Assembly (NCBI GenBank): GCA_964017235.1
Contig: OZ024934.1
Location: 89,370,706-89,434,705 of the forward strand
Source: Sabellastarte sp. h YS-2021
Taxonomy: Eukaryota; Annelida; Polychaeta; Sabellida; Sabellidae
Direction: 5' to 3'
DNA length: 64,000 bases
In this document: positions 1-10,645 of the stretch, piece after piece
Layout: every line of letters starts with the position of its first letter
Numbering within the stretch: the stretch's first letter is position 1
Made by a program: the position numbers and the translations under genes
Notes under the pieces: generated by a model
What the model was told of the DNA's origin: nothing
Database searches by the model: none
Seen by the model: the letters and a program-made list of their open reading frames with translations, nothing else

Positions 1-1037
1 GTTTATTAAAAACAAAAATGCTGAAAAACTCATTAGAGAACAATCATAATGAAGCATGCCAGTGAACAATAATAACATTTACTGTCTTTTAGGGATACTG
101 TTAATTAGCTTAGAATGATTAATTAACAAAATACAAAATATAAGCAACACAAATACAGAAAATAGGGGTCAGTCATTTTGGATTTAAAAAGTAATGAATA
201 GGTTACTCAGCTTAAATCTCTTTATTGTTTAAAAACCTCTTTAATGCTTGTTTTTGAGTTTTTTTTATCACTTTTCCATTCTAATTTTTACAAGATATAT
301 TGCAAAGATCTCTTGGAGAATAACGAAGTTCAACCAGTTAATTTTCCAATCAAATATACACTATAGTCATCTACATAATCACCCTTCCTAAGTTATACAG
401 TGTTGAAAGCCACGTTAAAACCCCCAAAAGAAACCCAAGTTATTCAATTGTTTCACTTTCTTTAAAATCGATTGATTATGGACACCCCTTATTTTTAATA
501 GTAAAAGAAAAGAGATAGATAATAAATCTTTGCTTTTTGTTACATAAAGCCTTTATTGGAACTTATGTCTAAAAATTGATATTATAGGGAACATTATCTT
601 AATGTAGCTCATCCTTTGATTATAAATGACCATGTTGATGTTTAATCACCTTTGTGGTTTCATGTACAGTGGTTTTTGTGTCTCTGGGAATGATTTTAGT
701 GGTCTTTGGTGTGGTCTTTACATAAGATATATATTTTATATTTAAAATTTCTTGGGAGGAATGAAAGTTGTCACAATTGACAAGTGCTCATTGATTGAGA
801 GTGGTCACATATATATGAATGTATTTTGATAGTCTGAAGACTTCTGTCTGTTGTACACAATATGTCACAATAAATTGTAAGCCTGTATAATATTGGTCAT
901 ATTATCTTAAATTAAATTCTGCTGCAACATGACCAACACCTTTCTTTAACATTGATTCAAATTGTATTATAGCATTATATTGTGAAGTAGAGGTGGCTTG
1001 GTTTGTTTGTTTGATGTTCAGTTGTTGGATTCTTACT
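1..1037. other. AT-rich DNA without recognisable feature
   Basis: No ORF above about 60 codons with a recognisable domain, no tandem array and no terminal repeats were seen. It could be intergenic, intronic or 3' UTR sequence; nothing in the sequence decides. Confidence 0.5.
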
Positions 1038-1215
1038 CTTCATCAGTCCTTGATGGCCTAGTGGTTAGCAAGTTTGGCATCTAACTCCAGATAATCACCT
1101 CTGTGTGTGTTTGACCCCCACAAGTGACACTGCTGAGGACCTATCCCAATATGACCCTGACTGATGAACAGGATGTAAAACCTCAGCTTTGACTTTGTCT
1201 TACTCTTCACATTTC
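1038..1215 (+). repeat. tRNA-derived SINE (diverged)
   Basis: The head has a pol III A box, TGGCCTAGTGG, and a weak B box, GTTTGACCCCC, about 45 bp later. The tail (CAATATGACCCTGACTG, then GATGTAAAAC) is the same tail seen in the better copy at 17155-17356. It is a degenerate SINE and not a tRNA gene, because no cloverleaf can be drawn. Confidence 0.65.
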
Positions 1216-1869
1216 CTGGGTTGTTGACTTGACAATTGGTTGGTTGATTAAAATACAATATCTGCTTCATTTTTCTTTATTTTGAAATACCAACAATAAA
1301 AATAGAGGAAAGTTCATGTTACATGCTAGAGCTACATGATTATAAATTCTCTTTTGACAACATTTTGGTACAAAGTCCTAAGTTGTTGTCTGTTGTCTTT
1401 TTTTCCTTGTATCTACTGCATCATCTACTGCATCATCTACTGCATCACTCAACAGCAAGGATCAATTTAGGACAGGCCGACAGCATTTGTCATTTTTGCG
1501 AGTTACATCCACACAGAGGTGACACCTTGTGATAAGGTGCCAAACATCTAAGCACTGGGGCCACTGAGGACTTTAACATAGGTTCTAGAAAAGCTTAGGG
1601 ATGTTATTTGTACATCTCTACTTGATTTCTTTATAAATGATGTCATGTGACCTGAAATATCTGAAACATTGTTGCCTTGGCATGTGATTGATTGCCTTAA
1701 TTGTTTTCTGGTTTAGTGTGTGGAACAGCTCCTACAACCTGGAATGAATTTCCTGACGTCTGTAGCCTCTTTTAGGAAGCAACTCGGATTTTATTTTATA
1801 TCTTGGGTAATGACCATTGCAACGCCCATGGACAAGCAAATTATGCAGTGCTGCTTATGAGTGTTGCAC

Positions 1870-2100
1870 CTTAGTTTATTTATTTGGGTTTTTATGTCAA
1901 TTTCAACACTGTATAGTTCATATCATGATGGGTACTATTCTGTGCAGAGGAAACAAGTACATACAGCTGGTCAAGGTTCTGTAGTGTTAACTGCTGGCCA
2001 TCAGTAAGCAACTATCAACTTTCCCACAAAGGGTTCTGGGTTTGAACCACGGACCCTCAGAGGTGGGAGGTGAGTGTAACCACTGTGTCACTGTGGCCCC
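1870..2100 (-). repeat. tRNA-derived SINE, minus strand
   Basis: Read on the minus strand it starts with GGGCCACAGTGACACAGTGG, which holds the A-box region. A B-box-like GGTTCAAACCC follows, then the conserved body and a tail ending in an AT-rich AAATAAA run. It is diverged from the clearer copies at 2453-2686 and 48445-48692. Confidence 0.7.
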
Positions 2101-2452
2101 TGTATTACCCTTAGAGTGTGCTTTAGAGCACAGATTAAGCACTATACAAATCCAGTACAGAATAAATTAGAATTGGGCCTGTTTCCTGTGAACCATGATC
2201 TCATGCTTACATACTTCGGAATCGACATATTTTGGGGGGATTTGACTGACAGATCATATTTTAGTTATCATGTTTTGATGGAATGCTGGTAAAAGTCCCA
2301 TGCACTCACTGCACTTAAACTTTTTGAGTAATGCTGCCTTGACTCTCACCTTTAGTAACCAGAACACAAATAATTTGAGTGAAAAGTGATTACCTATGCT
2401 AACTTAAACAAATAGTTGAATGTACTTGACCTTTTTGAGTACAGTCGACACC

Positions 2453-2686
2453 TGTTTATTTATTTGGGGTTTTACATCGCTTTTAACACTGTACAGGTCA
2501 TATCATGACGGGTAGTTGGAAGGGCAGAGGAAACCAGTACATACATTTGGTCAAGGTTCTGTACTGTAAACTGCCAACCAACGGCAAGCAACTACCAGCT
2601 TTCCCACTTGAGGTAGAGCTGTGAACCGAACCCCGGCCACAGAGGTGGGAGGCGAGAGTGTTACCACTCTGCCACCGTGGCCTCAT
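2453..2686 (-). repeat. tRNA-derived SINE, minus strand
   Basis: This is a minus-strand copy of the same family as 48445-48692. The head contains TGGCAGAGTGG (a perfect A-box consensus) and a B box GGTTCGGTTC. The tail carries the shared GATATGACCTGTACAGTG motif and ends in AAATAAATAAA. Confidence 0.8.
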
Positions 2687-2689
2687 CAG

Positions 2690-4205
2690 TAGACATTTGT
2701 AACCAGTATTCAATATTTCTGACTACAAAATATCATCTAGGTAGTTTTTCAGCCGAAGTCACATACATATCAGAGAAACTGAAAATAATATATAAAATGT
2801 GATTAGTTCTGCCAGTAAGTTTTTTTATTTCCATGTTCTATATGTAGTGTATTATTCACCTATATGGCGCCAATTTTACGTTCATGATTACAAAATTGTA
2901 ATATGAATAAATTGCTGTTAAAAATCTGAAAGTGTTGTTTTTCGTTAGAATAAACAAATTTTAAGTTGACTCCGGTTTATATTTTACTTATTGATAGTTA
3001 TAGACCTAAAGGTATCAAAACTTTATAGAGTTCTGTATTTATTGAAATGTACTATTTCGTTTTAACATTTACGTACATGTTTTGAAGTACTCTAGATCTA
3101 CACCCACACCGAATTTCTAATTGGTATCAACAAATCAAAACAATTCGGCATCTCTTTATTCTTTGTTTTTGTACATGCCGATATATTAAGTCTAATCTAA
3201 TTATGCTTCTAATATTTGATGAACCTTAATTCTCATGCTTACACACTCGGGAATCCACATATTTTCGGGGATTTGACTAACAAACTTTTTTGCATTCATC
3301 GGATTTTCATGAATAAAACAAAGCTTTGATCTTTTACCGCCTGTGTTGCTTATCCAATGAGAATGCATTGTTTCATCACATGATCAATGGCTCGGGACAA
3401 TATGGTGGTCTGGTTTAGATTATTTGTGGATGTTATAAATAAACAGAATATATAAACACACTGGGAATATTTATCTAAATAATAGGGTAGGTCCATTCAG
3501 TTGTTTTTTTAATTTCTGTGTGTATCGTTGAAATATATACTTGGGTGTGTGAAAATATACGACATGCAGGTGATCGTGATATAACGGATTTCGTTGTTTT
3601 GATGGATAATAGGCTGTGCCGTTGCTTTTGATGTGAAACACCTGAAATACTTGTGGGTGTTACTGTTTTAGTGGCGGTCTTGATGGGTGCATATTATAGC
3701 TATGATGACAGCCGCAGCGAGGTTTAACGTTTCAAATGACAATACTATCGTCACACTTCCTATTATCTTGTGTTTCCTATTATCGTGCACCAGTTTAATC
3801 ATTGCAGCTTTTATAACACTAAAATTTTGCCATAAATTGTTTTAAAAATGTATTATATATCTACAGTCATTAATTTCCCTTCATTAAAACATGTTATGAT
3901 ACAAAAATGCGATGAAACTTCTCAACTTTAAATAAGTGTAACTTAACAGACCATTCACAATAAAATGACAGAGGAGTTCATCTTTTGGACAGTAAAAGTG
4001 TGATTTGCCTGCTTTGAAGACATGTATAAATGATAATTTGAATATTGTAACATCTTTTCAGTGGAAAAATGACAAAAGAAAAAAAAGGGTAATAATGTGT
4101 CATCAATTTAATTAAAATTTGTCGGCAACTTGATGTCTGCGAGTTGTCTTGTCGGCGATTTGCTCATATACCGTTTCCCATGTGTTAACAAATACATAGT
4201 AACAT
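2690..4205. other. AT-rich unique DNA
   Basis: No recognisable gene, RNA or repeat structure was seen. Two phrases near 2200 and 3230 (the words 'ctcatgcttacayactcgggaatc' in diverged form) suggest one old dispersed repeat fragment, too short to name. Confidence 0.4.
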
Positions 4206-4215
4206 AGCGACTTAA

Positions 4216-4724
4216 AAGTAGACGTGGTTACCTCGACTCTACTTTGCTTGCGTGTAGAGCTGTGGCATGACCCCACATAGAACTGGAGATTTGCATAAGA
4301 CACAAATATCACACAAATCTGAACACATAACTGTTCCCACAACTATTTTGTTTCATTTTCTTCAACAATCAGTCAACATGCAAACATGTTTGACATAAAA
4401 TAAATGACATTTCTTGATTTTCCAGGGTTTTTGGACCATTTCTCCAAAAATTTGAAAATGGTCTTTTATTATAAAAGCTGTGTAAAATAGCATATAGTAT
4501 TTCATACACATATTGTATTTGTTGTGTCTTTGGCATAATATCAACTGTTTCTAATTATATTAAACCATTTTCAGTCATTTTATCAGGTTTTATTCAACAG
4601 AAAAATATTTTATGCAAATCTCCAGTTGTATGTGGGGTCGTGCCACGGCTCTACACGCAAGTAAAGTAGAGCTGAGGTAACCACGTACACGCAAGTAAAG
4701 TAGAGCCGAGGTAACCACGTCTAC
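4216..4724. mobile_element. Inverted-repeat MITE, possible TTAA target
   Basis: Left arm 4216-4305 and right arm 4615-4724 are complementary over about 90 bp; the outermost shared bases are GTAGACGTGGTTACCTCG. Both sides abut a TTAA (4212-4215 and 4725-4728), as expected for piggyBac-type insertion, although the termini do not show the usual piggyBac CCY start. The right arm holds a 34-bp tandem duplication around GCAAGTAAAGTAGAGC. The 300-bp core has no meaningful ORF. Confidence 0.6.
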
Positions 4725-4860
4725 TTAAAAGAAGTGTGTGACTATTTTGTAATACAGTTTGATGAAATCCGATAAGAGATACAGTGATGAAAGTCAACCC
4801 TTCCAAGTGTGATTTTTGTACATATCCACAGTGAGCTGTGAACTCTACTACATTTATATT

Positions 4861-5934
4861 TAGGCGGGTTGCGTGTAACCAACCCACCTATTAGACTGAT
4901 GTGTCCGTCTGTCCGTCCACATTTTTCGTTTCCGGACTTTAACTCGAAAACGGTTTGTCCAATCAAATTCAAACTTGACAGGGAGATAGATCACCATCAT
5001 AGCTAGGTTCCTTTCGAAATTGGTGTAATTCTGTCTGTTTTTTTGTCCATTTGTCTGTCCGTCAACATTTCTGTTTCTGGACTCAACTCGAGAACACTGT
5101 CCAATCAAATTCAAACTTGACAGGGAGATAGATCACCATTAGTGCTGGGATGAGTTGACAGTAACTCGAGTCATAATTCGGTGGGCGATGTTTGGGGATG
5201 ACATCGAGTTACGCAATATAAACTAGAGTTTTCACAAAATAAATAATGATATACTTACCTTGTCTCAAAGGGAGATTTTTGGAACTGATCAAACCATGAA
5301 AACTTAAAACTCAATAAATAATGGCCGTTTTAATATTAACCCAGCTGCGTGGCTGTTCCATGACGTGCACATACATACCTGTACACTTTAAATGGCAAAA
5401 AAATATTTTTTCTTGCAATAAAAAGGTACTTAACACAACTGGTAATAATACTTGGATTTTTCTTATTTTATTTTTATTTTTGTGTATTTACTCGAGTTCA
5501 ACTCGTTTCTAACAAATGATCCTCGGGATCTGCAAAAATCACCGACGATCCCAGCACTAATCACCATAGCTAGGTTCCTTTCGAAATTGGTGTAATTCTC
5601 TCCGTTCGTTTGTCCGTTTGTTCGTCAACATTTCCGTTTCCAGACTCAACTCGAAAACACTGTGTCCAATCAAATTCAAACTTGACAGGGAGATACATCA
5701 TAGCTAAGTTGCTTTTGAAATTGGTGTAATTCCATTCTTTCGTTTGTCTGTTAATAGCATAGATGCACTTATATAACCTAGATTACAAGTTTTACATTTT
5801 TTAGCACGTCTAACACATTCACCTTAACTGGGTGACCTAAGATTTCTTTCCTTGTTTCTAAATGTAATTACAGCAGTCGCTAACCTTATTGCTGCTTGCA
5901 CAACCCACCTTTTAGGGCATCTTTGACCCTCTTG
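4861..5934 (+). mobile_element. Family D Helentron-like non-autonomous element
   Basis: The 5' end follows TT and folds: TAGGCGGGTT pairs with AACCCACCTA across a 10-bp loop (4861-4890). Near the 3' end the arm recurs in inverted form as AACCCACCTTTTA (5902-5914). It is followed by a small AGGG/CCCT hairpin and a CTTG terminus at 5931-5934. The interior holds three copies of a roughly 140-bp repeat centred on CAATCAAATTCAAACTTGAC (near 4961, 5103 and 5668). The 5' hairpin, inverted arm and 3' hairpin are the Helentron terminal plan. No protein is encoded. An hAT MITE (5140-5559) interrupts the second repeat. Confidence 0.7.
5140..5559. mobile_element. hAT-type MITE, TSD ATCACCAT
   Basis: The 420-bp element starts TAGTGCTGGGA and ends TCCCAGCACTA, a perfect 11-bp TIR. 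It is flanked by identical 8-bp copies of ATCACCAT at 5132-5139 and 5560-5567. Eight-base duplications are the hAT hallmark. It is non-coding, with subterminal ACTCGAG motifs, and sits inside family D. Confidence 0.92.
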
Positions 5935-6324
5935 TCTTTCTCTTAGATGTTATTTTCTCTTCTTAAACATTAGTTGTAGTTTTATATAACTGACATTGCA
6001 CTGAAAGTATCCCAGTCTTTGTACTGTTTCACTTCTTCTATATTTGGGGAAACTTCTATATCTCATGGTGTTGAAAACTATTTCCCCAGGCTGTGGGGTA
6101 TGGGCATCTCTGATGCTACTTTTGTATTTGGTTTAGCGTTTGCTACACCGCCGCCGCCGCACGTAAAGAGATTTTCGGCATTAACGCTCGCATAGGAAAA
6201 CTACATCAGCTAGGTTCACCAAATTTGCAGGATATCTTCATTGGGGGGTAAGCTTCTCTGTGAAGGAAATTAGCCTCATTCTGAAAAACGAGATGGTTGC
6301 CGCGGGCATTTCCTTGAAAATTAT

Positions 6325-7874
6325 ATATGTTGTATTGAATGTAGATAACTGTTGAATGTATACATTCAATGGGTCAAACCGTTGAATGTATAGATTCAAT
6401 GGGCAAACTGTTGAATGTATACATTCAATGGCTCAGCTGTGGAATGTATAGATTCAATGGGTGAAACTGTTGAATGTGTACATTCAATGGCTCAGGGCAT
6501 GGAATGTGGAAATAATTTATAGTTGATAAGTTGATTGGAAGTATGAAGACTTATGCACACTTTAACATACACTGAGTATTTTCTAAAATCAAATCACCAT
6601 TTATAGTAGTTGTAGGGATGATCAAAAGAAAAAGTCTTCTATTGAAGTGTTAGCAGGGGCTCAAAGAAGAAGAATCTTGTAGGATTAAAGACTTTATAAA
6701 CATAAAGAGTTCCCTTTAATCTACACTAGTGGGTAAATTGTTTATCGATATTGCCGATATTTATTGTTTTGGAACTGGACTCCCGATATCGAGATCTAAA
6801 CATGTATTTCAATATCGCCATTTTAAGTAAAACTGTAAACTTACACTGTTAATACTCGAAGTAAAGCAAAATCTGAAGACATTGTACACTTTTATCTCAC
6901 ATTTTTGAAGTTTTCAATGCGTTTTTGATGAAAACTGCATTGTTTTGTTTTGATTCATTTCGCTTCCTGTTAGCGGTTCGGGAAACACTAAAATAAAACG
7001 TTTTCAGTTTCCTGAATTCGGACTATTTGGTAGACAATATGAACCCCCCGATATCGCCCGATATTGAAATATTTTTACATTCAATATCGATACCCATAAA
7101 GCCAAACAATTTACCCCCTAATCTACACACATTAAAACAATTGCTGTGATAATCAAAGCAAAGAACAAAGAGAGACAGTTCAAGCCTGAATAATCTTTTG
7201 ATCACTGATTACAGAAAAAGTTGTCACCTGAGTACCTCTTTAATGCTCTCCAAATTTGTGTGTGATTGTTTACAGTTAATCCATGAAAGAGGATCACAGA
7301 GGTGCAATTGCAATTAGTCTTACCACACCAAGAAACACAAGAGCATTGGGGTTCATTGTGATTATATAATTGGAAAATAGATTAATATTTCTTGTTCTTT
7401 ATTATCCTTTACAAAATATTTAAACAATAATTAAGCCATGTTTTATAAATATTGAAAAAATATTTAAGGCTATAATACACTATACTAATAAACTCATAAC
7501 TACATTTAACTTTTATATTAGTAAAAATGCATCATTAATTCATACAATATAATATTAAATTAAATAGGTTTTATAATAGTATTAACATTGCATCATTAAT
7601 TTATACAATATAAATATTAAACTAAATAAGTTTTACATAAATATTAAACTGTTTAGGGACTACTTATAAAAATCATAATATTTAAAGAACTTATACACAT
7701 TCAATGATCATAACTGTTGAATGTACACATTCCACAGCCAAACTGGAATGTACACATTCAATGGCTATTTGCTGTTGAATGTGTACATTCAACACCTAGG
7801 CCATTGAATGTATACATTCAACACTTGGGCCATTGAATGTATACATTCAACAGTTATCTACATTCAATACGACA
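6325..7874. mobile_element. Foldback element built from GAATGTATACATTC palindromes
   Basis: The ends are inverted copies of each other. The left arm is 6325-6520 and the right arm 7690-7874; the outer part reads TATTGAATGTAGATAACTG. Each arm consists of several 22-30 bp units around the palindrome TTGAATGTATACATTCAA. The core is AT-rich and non-coding. Comparison with intact family C (42173 and 63060) shows it interrupts the phrase that joins 'tttgaaaa' to 'catttttctactgg', so it is an insertion into C1. The target duplication is short (TA or TATA) and not certain. An hAT MITE lies inside it. Confidence 0.7.
6727..7120. mobile_element. hAT-type MITE, TSD ATCTACAC
   Basis: 394 bp, starting TAGTGGGTAAATTGTTT and ending AAACAATTTACCCCCTA (17-bp TIR with one mismatch). 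It is flanked by ATCTACAC at 6719-6726 and 7121-7128. Subterminal ATCGATAT/CGATATT motifs are repeated near both ends. It is nested in the foldback element at 6325-7874. Confidence 0.93.
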
Positions 7875-8029
7875 TATACATTTTTCTACTGGCTGTTTTT
7901 CATAGGTAGAAAATTGAAAGTCTTCATATGTGATATGTATAACAGATATATATGTCCTCTACAACCTTGCAGACATTTGACCTTGAAGCTCTGAATTCAA
8001 GGTCATCCACGGAGTGCCAAAGTAGCCCA

Positions 8030-8446
8030 TGTAGCGCACTTTATATCTCCCCTATTATTGGTCCTAGAGGTTTGCAATGTAAAACCAACCTATAGAAAAT
8101 CATGTGCCGCGAATCTTTTGATGTGGTCAGATTTGACCTTGGACCCCTCCTTCAAGGTCAAACGAGGATAGCCAACCTTAAAAGTGCTTATAACTCTCTT
8201 ATTATTGGTCCTAGAGGTTTGGGATGGTAAAGCAACTTATAGGAAATCATGGACTGGGAATCTTTTGATGTGGTCAGATTTGACCTTGGGTCCCTCCTTC
8301 AAGGTCATACGAGGATAGCCAAAGTTAAAAGTGCTTATAACTCGCTTATTATTGGTCCAAGAGGATTGGGATGGTAAACCAACCTATGTGAAATCATGGA
8401 CTGGGAATCCTGTGGTGTGGTCAGATTTGACCTTGGGCCCCTCCTT
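8030..8446 (+). repeat. 147-bp tandem repeat array (family C interior)
   Basis: About 2.8 monomers; the marker CCTAGAGG/CCAAGAGG recurs at 8063, 8210 and 8357, exactly 147 bp apart. Each monomer includes the inverted pair TTTGACCTTG and CAAGGTCAAA separated by about 11 bp. The array is cut by the LINE fragment at 8447 and resumes at 9797. Confidence 0.9.
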
Positions 8447-9796
8447 TTCCAATTCCAATTCAACTTTTATAGCGCTTAATCTCTGTCGAAGTGACAGACT
8501 CTAAGGCGCAACATCATAAGCATAGTTTCAAAAATCATTGTCCTTGTCCATAGCTATGGTCGACATCACGGAGAACGCCATATGAGGTGGAAAATACTAA
8601 GGAGGATAAGCTTGGCAGAATAGGTATGCCTTAAGTTTTTTTCTGAAGGAAGCAATGGAAGTGGCAGATCTTACATTATCAGGGAGTTCATTCCATATTT
8701 TGGGAGCATCATATGCAAAGCTTAGACCAAACTGCTTTGTGGATTTGTAAATAGATGGTTGGTATTGAGGAACATGTAGAATTATACCATCAGATTGACT
8801 CAACCGAGTATTATAGGCACATTGTCTAACTTTGAGAAATGGCTGAAATATTTTGGACAGTTAGTATGTAGGTATTTATATACCAACAAGGCAGTCTTGA
8901 AGATGCAACGGTGCCTTATGGGTAGCCAATGAAGGGCTTTTCTTAGTGGAGTGGTGTGAGAAAGACATGTGGTTCTGCAAACAATTCTGGCCAGACTGTT
9001 TTGAATGCATTGTAGCTTGCGTAGGTTAGCAACAGATAGACCCCTAAACAAGGAGTTACAGTAGTCAAGCCTACTGCCCACAAGTGCGTTTGCAGCCGTA
9101 AGAGCAGCATCACGAGTCAAGTACTGTCGAATTTGTCTAAGATCCCTCATCTGGATGAAACATAGTTTACATACATTTTTAACATGTTTGGTGAAGGAAA
9201 AGTCTGAGTCAAACCAGACACCCAAATTCTTAACAGCATCTGAAGGTATCAGTGATTCACCCAATATATTGACTGGAAAGAATGGGTTAAACTTTTCTTG
9301 TTGAGGCTTGGCACCAAATAAAATAAAGTCAGTCTTATCAGCGTTCAGCTTTGGTTTGTTTGCACACAGCCATAGTTTGACATCTTCGAGGCACTTTCCT
9401 AGCCGATCGAAGGCAATTTTTGCATTTTTGTGTTTGAGGTGAATAAACAGCTGTGTGTCATCTGCATAAAAGTGAAATTTGACATCTGGATGTTTAGAGA
9501 TTACTTTGCTCAAAGGTGTGGTATACAACGAAAAAAGAATAGGACCAAGAACTGAACCTTGTGGTACCCTAAACTTAAACTTTCTAGCCTCAGACAGAAC
9601 AGAACCAATCTTGATGCATTGGGTACGATCAGAAAGGTATGATTTGAACCAGTCAAGGCATCTACCCCCGACACCGAACCATTTTCTTAAGCAATCAAGG
9701 AGTTTGTCTGATTTCTTTATCAGTGGAGTGACAACAGCACTCTTGAAGCCATCTGGGACAGCACCTTCCAACAAAGAACAATTCACAAGTTTTGGT
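8447..9796 (-). mobile_element. 5'-truncated non-LTR retrotransposon (CR1/L2-like)
   Basis: The insertion splits one 147-bp monomer between CCTCCTT and CAAGGTC. Its 3' end lies at the left (minus strand) and finishes with two GAATTG-like hexamers rather than a long poly-A, as CR1/L2-type LINEs do. The 5' end is truncated near 9796. It encodes the RT remnant described in the next entry. Confidence 0.8.
8597..9786 (-). pseudogene. Broken LINE reverse transcriptase
   Basis: In its intact form the protein would copy LINE RNA at the target site. The remnant shows RT motif B/4 (PQGSVLGPILF), the catalytic YADD box (FHFYADDTQLF), and the C-terminal LDYCNSLF and LHWLPIRHRCIFK blocks typical of CR1/L2/jockey-group elements. 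The tail AYDAPKIWNELPDNVRS lies in another frame. Three lesions are visible. The protein starts abruptly in a 5'-truncated copy. The region between VVTPLIKK and KLLDCLRKWFG is deleted, which removes RT motif A and its first catalytic aspartate. A frameshift near 8800-8815 separates the last 68 residues. It is dead. The clade name comes from motif memory, so it is tentative. Confidence 0.85.
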
Positions 9797-10286
9797 CACC
9801 TTCAAGGTCAAACGCGGATAGCAAAAGTTAAATGTGCTTATAACTCGCTTATTATTGGTCCTAGAGGTTTGGGATGACCTATGTGAAATCATGGACTGGG
9901 AATCTTGTGGTGTGGTCGGATTTGGCCTTGGGCCCCTCCTTCGAGGTCAAACGAGGATAGCCAAACTTAAAAGTGCTTATAACTCCCTCATTATTGGTCC
10001 AAGAGATTTGGGATGGTAAACCAACCTATATGAAATCATGAACTGGAAATATTCTGGTATGGTCAGATTTGACCTTGAACCCCTCCTTCAAGGTCAAATG
10101 AGAATAGCCAAACTTAAAAGTGCTTATAACTGGCTTAATATTGGTTCTGGAGGTTTAGGATGGTAAACCAACCTATAGGAAATCATGGGCTGGGAATTTT
10201 CTGGTGTGGTCGGATTTGACCTTGGGTCCCTCCTTCAAGATCACACGAGGATAGCCAAAGATAAAATTGCTTATAACTTGCTTATT
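9797..10286 (+). repeat. 147-bp tandem repeat array, continuation
   Basis: About 3.3 monomers of the same repeat as 8030-8446, resuming in mid-monomer after the LINE. The array is cut at 10286 by family A1 and picks up again at 17046. Confidence 0.88.
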
Positions 10287-10645
10287 AAGCGTTCCGCAAG
10301 GGGGCGCTTGTTTGAGTATAGGAGGAAATCGGGCTCCGCTGGCTGTGTGAGCTCCACATTTTGTTTTCCTTGTAACTCTGTGACCATTGGGCGGATTCTT
10401 TTGAAATTTGGCAGGTGTATGCAGTAGCCCTGGGGAACTTTTTGAATATGCTGCAGTGACATTTTGACCAATCTGAGAGGTCACATGACCGAAAATGTGT
10501 TTTTTTTGATGGGTAAGCTTCTCCGGATGATAACTTGAAAGGGATTTTATCAATTCATGTGAAACTTGGCAAATACATTCATTCTATTGAAATCTGGAAA
10601 TCATTAGATTTTGGCATTGATTGGTTAAGAAATGGCTGAGTAATT

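Noticed and set aside
9479..9877. 132-codon plus-strand ORF
   Set aside because: Antisense of the LINE reverse transcriptase running into a 147-bp repeat.
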